From positions 154,247,594-154,311,593 of the forward strand of contig CM076195.1 in NCBI GenBank assembly GCA_038277395.1: 64,000 nucleotides of DNA. Reading direction: 5' to 3'. Numbering within the stretch: position 1 is the first letter of the stretch; every line of letters starts with the position of its first letter. This DNA comes from Dryocosmus kuriphilus. Its lineage: Eukaryota > Arthropoda > Insecta > Hymenoptera > Cynipidae. Below the pieces are notes generated by a model, which had not been told where the DNA came from, searched no databases, and worked only from the letters and a program-made list of their open reading frames with translations. The translations under genes were made by a program, and so were the position numbers. Shown here one piece after another: positions 55,536 to 64,000 of this stretch.

Positions 55536-57239
55536 ACAGCAAAGGCCCCGGGCCCAGACGGTATACTAGCAACGGTAATCAAGACTATTGCGGCAGAATA
55601 TCCGCACCTCCTTCTTAACATGTACAACTCATGCCTTGTGGCAGGAGTGTTCAGTGCCAGATGGAAGGTGCAGAGACTGGTACTGTTAGATAAGAGAAGG
55701 GGCCCTCCAGTAACTCCATCGTCATTCAGGCCACTTTGCCTGCTTGATGTTGCGGGAAAACTTTTGGAGAAGCTGATTAGGACCAGGTTAAGAGAGGCAA
55801 TTGTGGAAGCAGGAGGACTGGCCGAAAACCAGTACGTTTTCCGACAAGGGAATTCCACAGTGGGAGCAATCAGAGAGGTTCTCCAGGTGGCTGAGGACGC
55901 GTGGCAGGGGAATCATAGATCAAGAAGGGCCTATGTGCTTGTCACGTTTGACGTCAGAAACGCCTTCAACTCTGTTGGTTGGGAGGATATCCTTAACACT
56001 CTTGAGAAATGGTTTGAAGTTCCGGGATATATTCGAAAGAAAATCAGCAGCTACCTTCACGAGAGGAAGCCGCTGTATGATACGACGGAGGGGCCGCGGA
56101 GTACGAAGATCACGGCAGGGGTAGCACAGGGCTCAGCGCTCGGGCCTGATATGTGGAACGTCGTTTACGACGACGTACTAACGATGAACCTGCCAAATGA
56201 CATCAGGCTGGTTGCGTTTGCGGATGACCTCGCGGCCGTCATCACAGTTAAAACGGAGGATTTTGCAAGAGATAAGATAAGGGAGGTTGCTAGCAGGGTG
56301 AGAGAGAGCTTGGAGAAACATGGACTCCAACTAGCTAGCCAAAAGACGGAAGTAGTAGTCCTCACGAGGCAGAGGTGTATAGGGAGGCCCCTTAGAGCGG
56401 AAGTGGACGGTCATGAGATAGTGGCTGTTGCGACGCTGAAGTATCTGGGCGTAACGTTGGACGAAAAGCTGACATTCTGACCGCACCTACTAAAGGCAGC
56501 GGATAAGGCGGATACCATGTTTGCGATGCTCTCTAGGCTAACGCCAAACATCGCGGGACCCAGGTATAGTAAGAGGAGGGTTCTCATGAGTGTCAATCAG
56601 TCCATTCTGCTGTACGGAGCTGGGGCGTGAGCTGGCGCCATGAGAATCAAGAAATACCGGGATAGACTATTGAGCGTCCAGAGAAGGGCAGCCCTAAGGG
56701 TGATTTCGGCCTATAGGACGGTTTCTGGAGTGGCAGCTATAGCCATAGCTGGCACTATCCCCATAGACCTTTTGGCCGAGGAGAGGAAGAGAGTCTACGA
56801 CGCAAAGACACTAAGGGAAGGTAAGGAGGCAAAAACGTAAGAAAGAATGCAAACTATGCGGCAATGGGAAGCGCAATGGAGAACGGAAATTAGAGGCAGG
56901 TGGACGGCGGAAGTTGTGGGGGAAATGACGGCGTGGTTGGACAGGAAGCATGGTGAGGTGAATTATCATCTCACGCAGTTCCTGACTGGCCACGGTCATT
57001 TCAATGCGTACCTCTTCCGCATGGGAGAAAAGAATTTTCCGGGCTGTGACTACTGCGGCTGCGTGGAGGATAATGCCAGACACACCTTTTTTGAGTCCGA
57101 AAGATGGCTACTAAATAGGGAGAGGCTTAGCAGAGGACTCGGAGTAACACCAACGCCCAGCAACATCGGGAAATTAATGGTGAAAAGCCAACAAAACTGG
57201 GACAACATCACCCAATTTGTGGAGGACATTTTGAGATGA
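55536..57239 (+). pseudogene. R1-like reverse transcriptase with three stops
   Basis: A single frame runs 55536-57239 with only three stops: TGA 56478-56480, TGA near 56628 and TAA 56838-56840. Domains in order: KAPGPDGIL, FRPLCLLDVAGKLLEKLI, FRQGNSTVGAI, TFDVRNAFNSVGWEDIL, VAQGSALGPDMWNVVYDDV, catalytic VAFADDLAAVITV (FADD) and LKYLGVTLDEKLTF. After the first stop, RLTPNIAGPRYSKRRVL and VQRRAALRVISAYRTVS follow. The C-terminal Cys/His region is CDYCGCVEDNARHTFFE. This is R1/LOA-type architecture; the endonuclease is lost by 5' truncation. The single frame implies a recent insertion. Confidence 0.85.
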
Positions 57240-57475
57240 AAGAAGAGCGAAGAGAGTGAGCGGGAAAAGAGGCGTCGAAACCCCATGAACTCGCACGTGA
57301 GGCAGAATGTTGGAGACAACAGAACAAACAGCCAGCGGGGAGTCGAAGTTCGACTCAGGAAGCCGATAACCCATGACACTGAAGTAATAAGAAAGCGGAT
57401 TCCGGGGTCCTGGGTGGGCAGGAAAGAGGAAGTGGTTTTAGTGGGTGGGGGCCGCATTTTTTAGGCCGAGTCCCA
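55536..57475 (+). mobile_element. R1-like non-LTR retrotransposon, 5' truncated
   Basis: Plus-strand element beginning inside the reverse transcriptase (KAPGPDGI) and extending through its C-terminal zinc-binding region to a 3' UTR with TTTTAGTGGGTGGGGGCCGC ... GCCGAGTCCCACACTCAG. That 3' UTR is shared with the fragment at 21629-22626 (minus), so the two belong to one lineage. Confidence 0.8.
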
Positions 57476-57479
57476 CACT

Positions 57480-59336
57480 CAGTTCATTCCTCTAGCCCCT
57501 TCCAATTCTTTCATCCATTCTTCCCCCATACCTTCCTCTCCTAAAATCTTACCCACATTTTCCTGCCAGCTTCCTTTATCTTCATTTCCTCTTCTACATC
57601 CATCCCATACATGCTCCCGTGCTTCCTCTTCCCATTTACATAATCTGCATTTTCTGTTCTCCTTTTTTCCCAGTACATCCCTTCCCTTACTTCGTTACCC
57701 AATCTAAATCTTGCTATTCTTATCCATCTTTTCTCTCCCTACCCCTTTCTTAAATACTTTGGTAATCCTTCCTGCTTTATCATCTTATACCATTTATTAT
57801 AATTCGATCTCTCAATCATCTCCCATCTTTCTATTAATTGTCTTTCCCTATCCTTTCTCTCCACTTCTTCAAAGTTTACTCCTGACCCCTCTCTTATACT
57901 TCTATCTCTAAGAAATTCCTTTCTTTCTTCTTACCATCTCGACAATTCCATTCTCCACCCTCTCCTCTCCTCCACTTCCCTCAAATACTTTCTCGCCAAC
58001 TCCCCACCCCTTCCCTCTCTCAACTTCTCCTCGAATTTCTATGCCATTTTCACTGCTTTAATACATAATTTCTCCCTTTGCGCTTCTTCTCTCACCCATA
58101 TATCTAGGCGTTCTCCAGTCGACCCCTAGCTTCCATCGTATATACCTCTCTTGTAACCTTTCTATCTCCTCCCTTTCCTTCCATCACCATATTTCTGCTC
58201 CATATCCTAATACCAGCCATACTAGTGTATCAAATAGCCACATTCTTCTTTCTCAATCTTTCTTGAATCTTCTTTTCCCTATGCCCCATATCTGTTTCAT
58301 TACCCCTGCCGCTTTCTTTACCATTTTTCTCAAATGCGCTCTATGATCTCCATTATTCTGTACTGTATACCCCAAATATTTAAACTCCTTTACCTCTTCT
58401 ATCTTTATTCCCTTCCACCTCCCACTCCATACATTTTTTCTTTCCCCTCCTTTTCTAAACCTGATTATCTTTATCCTTTCTTCATTTAACTTCAACTTTT
58501 TCCTATCCAGATATTTTTCCAATCCTGTGATTAATCCTGCCATCCCTTCTTTGTCCTCTGCGATCACCACCAAATCGTCCGCATATGCCAGTATATAAAT
58601 CCTTTCACTCCCCATCCTAACTCCTCCCGAACCTTTTTTCCTCATTTGTTCTTCCACGTCTGAGATTAATATATTGAATAGCAGCGGGCTCAGTGGGCAC
58701 CCTTGTTTCACTCCTCTTGCCAACCAGAAACTATCTCCCACCTGCTCTGCTATCTTTGCCCTGCTTTTTGTCTCTTTAAAAATTTCTAATACTCTCTTTC
58801 TTAACCCATCTCTTATCCCCTTTTTCACCATAACTTTTTCTATTTCTTCTCTATCCAGTGAGTCAAACGCTGCCTGCAGGTCCACGAAGATTACTGTCAT
58901 TCCTCCTTTCTCTCGTTTAATCCTTTTATTCACCAGATAATTCAGAACATAAATGTTATCCATCACCCCTATTCCTTTCCTAAATCCTCTCTGATTCAGT
59001 GGCACCATCTTTTTTTCCTCTACCTCTTTCTTTAACCTTTCCGATAGAACCGTAACACATAACTTATACAGCGTCGGCATTAATGTCACTCCTCTATAAT
59101 CTTGCACCTCCTCTCTTTTAACTTTTTTCACTATCGGCACTACTACCCCTTCTTTCCATAACTCCGGCCATCCTTCTCCTCTCCATACTCTATTGCACAT
59201 TAATCATACCCACTCCTTTAGCTCTTCTCCCCCATATTTCCAGACTTCATTTGGAATATCATATATTCTAGGTGCCTTAGCATCCTTCGTTATTTCTATC
59301 ATCTTGCTTATTTCTTCCCTCGTTATTATATTTTTT
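57480..59336 (-). mobile_element. Non-LTR retrotransposon (YADD type), 5' truncated
   Basis: Minus-strand LINE, tail to tail with the R1-like element. Its reverse transcriptase begins near 59330 (KAPRIYDIPNEVWKYGGEELKEWV, with an in-frame TGA next) and is open 59200-58253. The C-terminal third down to about 57480 is still recognisable (EHVWDGCRRGNEDKG-like in places, with many frameshifts). No poly(A) was found at the tail. Confidence 0.75.
58253..59200 (-). pseudogene. Non-LTR reverse transcriptase, partial
   Basis: Open for 315 codons: ELWKEGVVVPIVKKVKREEV, YRGVTLMPTLYKLCVTVL, LNQRGFRKGIGVMDNIYVL, VIFVDLQAAFDSLDREEI (motif A), ARGVKQGCPLSPLLFNILISD, catalytic ILAYADDLVVIAEDKEGM and RFRKGGERKN. 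The C-terminal extension KYLGYTVQNNG matches LINEs that are abundant in ant and wasp genomes (recollection of the family, not a search). Upstream an in-frame TGA and downstream frameshifts make it inactive. Confidence 0.85.
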
Positions 59337-59811
59337 TATAGTATATCATTGTTGAGAATATTAACAATTATCAGATTATAATCATCTCTGTTTGCAGCAA
59401 CAGTTACATTACCTTTATCGACATTTAAAAAGATAATGTCATCATTGTCCTTCTGGAATTTTTTAAAAATTTCAATCGGTTTTTCTAAATTCTTAAACTT
59501 GTTTATATTCGAGTGGTTAGAAATTAAGTTTGTAACATTTTTTTTCTGATAGATAACTTTGTGTCATCAGACTGAGTATTCTTTATACAATTTTCGATGT
59601 TGCCAATGATGTTATTAACTGGAATTTTGTTAACGTCATAAGGAAGACCAAATTTGTTTCCCAAAGCTAATGTTGAAGCTACATTATTTGTGATTTTAAT
59701 ATTTGATAAGTTTTTGAAACACCTTTTTAATCTAAAATCATTAATATTGTTTTGTGAAGCTAAATGTCTATTTTTTTGTAAATCAAGCTTGTTCCTACTA
59801 TCCGTTCTTTT
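59337..59811 (-). pseudogene. Penelope N-terminal region fragment (element D)
   Basis: On the minus strand: STLALGNKFGLPYDVNKIPV, NNIIGNIENCIKNTQSDD, KLSIRKKNVTNLISNHSNINK and IIFLNVDKGNVTVAANRDD. This parallels the N-terminal region of Penelope C at 53000-53300 (LPINNIIANVENCIKNLDRD; GNVTVA). It stops abruptly at the edge of the LINE (59336) on one side and at the fold-back element on the other. Confidence 0.7.
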
Positions 59812-61898
59812 TACATTCTCATCAGAGAGGGTATTAGATTTATATAAAATTTAAATTTTGCCGATTTCATGAAATCTCCACGTTTTGAGACCTCCTGAAT
59901 CCGAAAAAACGGTTTTTACGACGGTGTCTGTCTGTCTGTTGACGTCGTCGTTGGAGACTTTCCCCGCGATAACTTTCGAAGGACTAATCGGATTCGAGTG
60001 CGCTTTAGTACACTTCTTTAAAGGGTAAAAAGAAAGCATGAGTTCGTTAACCAGCGGTTTTTGACCAACGGTTATGGTTTTATTCATCAAAAACGGTTTT
60101 CACAAAATTAAAAATCCATTTTCTGGCTAAACTATGAGAGATACAAAAAAATGTAAGAAAGTAAAATTGTTCATCTTAAAAAAACCTACGAATTTTGTAC
60201 TAACCGTTTTTTGATAAAATGAACGGTTTTTATTTTAATAAAGAAAACGCTATTAAAATTAAAAAACTCTAGTTTCCTGCCAAAATATTCAAGATACAAA
60301 AAAATGCAATGAACAAAGTTGTTCAATCTAAAAAGATCTACAAATTTTGTTTCAACCATTTTTTGATAAAATGCACGGTTTTTGTTTCAATCGATAAAAC
60401 GTTATTAAAAATCAAAAATTTCAAATTTCCTGCCAAGCTATGGAAGATACGGAAAAATAATAATAAATGAAGTTATTCACCTCAAAAAGATCTACAAATT
60501 TGCTCTCCATCATTTTTTTGAGCAAATGCGTAGTTTTTGAGTTATTCGTGAAATATGTCATGAAATATAAAGAAAACCACTTTTCAGCAAAACTGGCAAT
60601 ATATGAGAAAATATTAACAAGCAGAATTGTTCACCTTGAAAAGGGCTACAAAATTTATTCGTTAAGACTCATCGTTTTACTTTTAAGAATCGAAATCCTC
60701 TATTGTGAAAATTTGGAAAATCACTAAACAACTTTACCAATCTACAATGTGTTTAAAAAAAATGTAATTATCGAGCGCGAAGCGCGAGTGTCATGATGAG
60801 AATGTATTCCTTAATGGCGATAGAGCCTTAAGTAGAATAATTTCTTTTGTAATTTTTAATTTAAAGGTTTATACGATCCATAAAAAAAAATAATCTATTG
60901 AGCGCGAAGCGCGAGTGCCAACGGACGCGCGCCCTAGGCGCGCTCATACTTTGCATGGAGCGCGGCGCGCGATGAGAATGTGCCCGCGAAGCGAGCAGAT
61001 TTTTTATAATATTTTCGTATCTTGATAAGTTTAGGTAGAAATTTGAATTTGTAATTTTTAATAACGTTTTTTTTCGATTCAAACAAAAATCGTTGCTTTA
61101 ATCAAAAAGCAGTTACAACAAAATTTGTAGACCTGTTTAAAATGAACAACTTTGTTTCTTGTCATTTCTTTTGTATCTCGCATATTTTGGCTGCAGATTT
61201 GAATTTTTGATATTTTAATAGCTTTTTTTCAATTAAAACCAAAACCGTGTATTCAATCAAAAAATAGTGAAATTAAATTTTGCAGATCTTTTTGAGCTAA
61301 ACAATTTTGTTTAGTATCATTCTTTTCGTATCTGGAATATTTTGGCGGCAAACTACAGTTTTTTATGTCTAATAACATTTCTTCGATTAAAACAAAAACC
61401 GCGTACTTTATCAAAAAAACGGTTAAGACAAAATTTGTAGATTTTTATAAGATAAATAATTTTAGGTATATACATATTTTCTGTATCTCGTATAGTTTAG
61501 CCGGAAAATGAATTTTTTGATTTGGTGAAAACCGTTTTTGATGGATAAAACTATAACTGTTGGTCAGAAACCGCTGTTTAACGAACTCGTCCTTTCTTTT
61601 TGGACTTTCAAGAAGTGTGCCAAAGCGCAATCGAATCTGATTAGTCCTTCGAAAGTTATCGTGGGAACAGGTGCCGACGATAACGACGATAACGACAACG
61701 ACGATAACGACAACGACATCAACGATGACAACGACAAAAACAGCGACAACGACAACGCTGACAACGAAAACGACAACAGACAGACGCGGTCGTAAAAATC
61801 GTTTTTCTCATTCAAGGGGTTGCAAAACTTGGACATTTGATGAAAACTAGGAGGGTCAAATTTTACATAAATATAATATCTTCTCTGATGAGAATATA
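59812..61898. mobile_element. Fold-back element, ~2.1 kb, arms built from ~151-bp repeats
   Basis: TACATTCTCATCAGAGAGG at the left pairs with TATATTCTCATCAGAGAAG (complement) at the right end. Both arms carry GTCGTAAAAAYCGTTTTT-type and AACTTTCGAAGGACTAATC blocks, then internal direct repeats about 151 bp apart (TCTACAAATTTTGT ... CAAGATACAAAAAAA). The centre (60770-60990) is GC-rich and palindromic (AGCGCGAAGCGCGAG; GGCGCGCGATGAGAATG). There is no coding capacity. The right arm contains a GATAACGAC-type microsatellite (61676-61780). A second copy begins at 63154. Confidence 0.7.
61676..61780 (+). repeat. Microsatellite-like GAYAACGAC repeat
   Basis: About a dozen variants of GACAACGAC/GATAACGAC in tandem, within the right arm of the fold-back element. 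The paired left arm has only a short GACGTCGTCGTTGG here, so the expansion is specific to this arm. Confidence 0.8.
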
Positions 61899-61952
61899 AA
61901 AACATATATATTATTTTTTTTTTTTACGACAGAGTAACTGATTTATGTAATT

Positions 61953-63106
61953 GAACCTCCCGAAGTTAAAAGGGGATTCGCATGGATTCAGCGTGAGAAG
62001 AATTGTCCAGAACGTCAATATTAAAAATTGTTCAAATGTTAATTTTAGGAACCGATATTTCTAGAGAATTTCAAAGCGCATCTTTTCTTCCTTTTGCAAA
62101 ATTTTGTACCTTTTTTAGTTTTTGAAATAATTGGAAAAAAGTAGATTTTTTGAGAACAAAAAATTTTAATTTTTTTAACTTCAACTCGCCCTAACTTAGC
62201 CAATTTTCAGAATTTTTTGCTTTAATTAATAACATATCACGTGTTTAAGTCTTCTAAGACTAACTGGAAAAGAAAAAAGTAAATATTGTTATAAACAAAA
62301 AAGTTGTTAATTATTTGTTTAGACATTGTAAAAATCATGAATTATAATCTTCAAGCGCTTCGTATAGCGAGAGAATTTTGAGCAACGATAAACTTCCAAT
62401 GAGGAAGTTGTGGATGAATGTTGAAAGAAGTATTTTAGAAAGTTTGACATGAATCGAATTGATGGCTTGAAAATTATTAATATTTCAAAACGCAAACGGC
62501 TGGACGTCTGGTGCGTGGAATGTACCGAGAGTCCACACGACGTGAAATGCAACTCTCGCTACATTTTGCCATCAACAATGATGAAAATTTTTTCAATTCA
62601 TATTTTTAAATATTGAATAATACCAAAGTGTAATAATTAAATGTGTTAATAACTTAACGCGCTTTAATAATAATTATTGAAAATCCTTATTTGCTGTTGG
62701 GTTGAGTGCACGTGCTGTAGCTAATGCAGCTTTTAGCGAAAATTTTGAAGGTCATGTAGGCCAACCAAAACAAACTGTTATTGTGGTTAGTTGTCCTTCT
62801 TGTAAAGAAAAAAACTATAATGTAACAGCCATATTTTGGCAACGAAATTAAAAAGGGCTATTTCTGTCATAAGCAGTACACATTTACTTTTATTAAGTAT
62901 TCTTGCTCTGAAGAATAGTTTTAATAATATTTTAGAAATTGGAATTCTCTAAGTGAAGAATTAGAAAATGACTCGAGGCAGAAAAAGAAGTAGGACTGAA
63001 AGTTCGTGGAATAAGAATAAAAAGAAATGTGCCAAAAATAAGGTAAAATCAAAATTCGTCCATGTTCGCCATTAAAAAGTAAATTTTAAACTTTTTTCAT
63101 CATAAT
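61953..63106 (+). mobile_element. Truncated Sola-like element (left arm and exon 1)
   Basis: Preceded by AATT (61949-61952), it starts GAACCTCCCGAAGTTAAAAGG and matches 13786-14946 over its whole length, ending at CATCATAAT. It includes exon 1 (62968-63042) with an intact reading frame through the donor (AAG|GTAAAA). The rest of the element is missing. Confidence 0.85.
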
Positions 63107-63153
63107 AGTACAGGAAAACCATTATAGATTATACTATACTTGATTTCCTATAT

Positions 63154-64000
63154 TACATTCTCATCAGAAAAGGTATTAGATTTATGTAAAATTTGACTTT
63201 CGCAGATTTCATGAAATCTCCACGTTTTGAGACCTCCTGAATCCAAAGAAACGGTTTTTACGACGGTGTCTGTCTCTGTTGTCGTCGTCGTCTGTGGTCG
63301 CGATAACTTTCGAAGGACTAATCGGATTGGAGTGCGCTTTGATACACTTCTTTAAGGGGTTAAAGAAAGGACGAGTTCGTTAACCAGCGGTTTTTGACCA
63401 ACAGTTATGGTTTTATCCATCAAAAACGTTTTTCACAAAATCAAAAAATCCATTTTCCGGCTAAACTATGAAAGATATAAAAAAAATGTAGGCGGTAAAA
63501 TTATTCACCTCAAAAAAGTCTACAAATTTTGTCTTAACTGTTTTTTGGTAAAATGAGCGGTTTTTATTTTAATAAAGAAAACGCTATTATAATTAAAAAA
63601 CTCTAATTTTCTGCCAAAATATTCAAGATACAAAAAAATAGTAAAAAACAAAGTTGTTTAATTTTAAAAGATCTACAAATTTTGTTTTAACCATTTTTTG
63701 ATGAAATGCATGGTTTTTGTTTTAATCGATAAAACGTTATTAATAATCAAGATTTTCAAATTTCCCGCCAAACTATGCAAGATACGGAAAAATAATAATC
63801 AACAAAGTTGTTCACCTCAAAAGGTACACAAATTTTTGTCTTTAACATTTTTTTGAGCAGGCGCGTATTTTTTGAGTTATTCGTGAAATATGATATAAAA
63901 TATAAAGAAAACCACTTTTCAGCCAAACTATGCAAGATATGAGGAAATATTAACAAGCAGAATTGTTCACCTTGGAAAGAGCTACAAAATTTATTTATAA
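63154..64000. mobile_element. Second fold-back element copy, cut by window end
   Basis: Begins TACATTCTCATCAGAAAAGG and follows the left arm of the element at 59812 in direct orientation (TTTCATGAAATCTCCACG, CTTTCGAAGGACTAATCGG, ~150-bp internal repeats) to the end of the window. Its right arm lies outside. Confidence 0.75.

Overview
This window is eukaryotic and AT-rich. It is almost entirely transposable elements nested in one another, with introns, TA or AATT target sites, poly(A)-linked retrotransposon tails and no bacterial-type gene organisation. The set of families present (Tigger/pogo, mariner, Sola-like and hAT DNA transposons; DIRS, Penelope-like and several non-LTR retrotransposons) fits an arthropod, most likely an insect. 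One non-LTR reverse transcriptase resembles copies I associate with ant and wasp genomes, but the species cannot be fixed from the sequence. No rRNA, tRNA or CRISPR array was seen, and every transposase or reverse transcriptase gene found is broken.

Layout, left to right. 1557-6147 and 7210-12226 are two related Tigger/pogo elements in the same (minus) orientation. Each has a CENP-B-type DNA-binding domain, a DDE core and an unusual multi-exon acidic/coiled-coil C-terminal part. Small inverted-repeat elements sit inside the first (4658-4877) and second (10977-11477). 13786-17743 is a complete Sola-like transposon with ~830-bp terminal inverted repeats and an AATT duplication; a truncated relative lies at 61953-63106. 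18171-21428 is a decayed hAT whose right end abuts a DIRS retrotransposon.

21429-36729 is one DIRS element on the minus strand, expanded by later insertions: a non-LTR fragment (21629-22626), a CAC-ended DNA transposon (24201-27610, TTA duplication) and a Penelope pair (29596-35876, TCACTGAG duplication) that carries a deleted mariner (32799-33705). Removing these rejoins the DIRS reading frames. An unrecognised 3'-terminal exon that is not obviously from a transposon follows at 36990-37501.

37746-41534 and 42528-45930 are two more copies of the CAC-ended transposon. With the copy inside the DIRS, they define the most interesting family here: 5'-CACAGCCC termini, arrays of long subterminal repeats in inverted orientation, a CxxC zinc-finger N-terminus and a candidate D-D-E core that I cannot assign to a named superfamily. 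47150-47940 is a degenerate GGTTTTCGGGTC-type repeat. 47979-49450 is the 5' part of a Jockey/I-like non-LTR element.

49619-54628 is a second Penelope pair, with a nearly full-length mariner (51177-52500) inside. 55060-59811 is a decayed Penelope region that seems to hold an R1-like element (55536-57475) and another LINE (57480-59336), tail to tail. 59812-61898 and 63154-64000 are fold-back elements with ~1-kb arms built from ~150-bp repeats. The order of nesting gives a relative history: DIRS, then CAC and Penelope insertions, then mariner.
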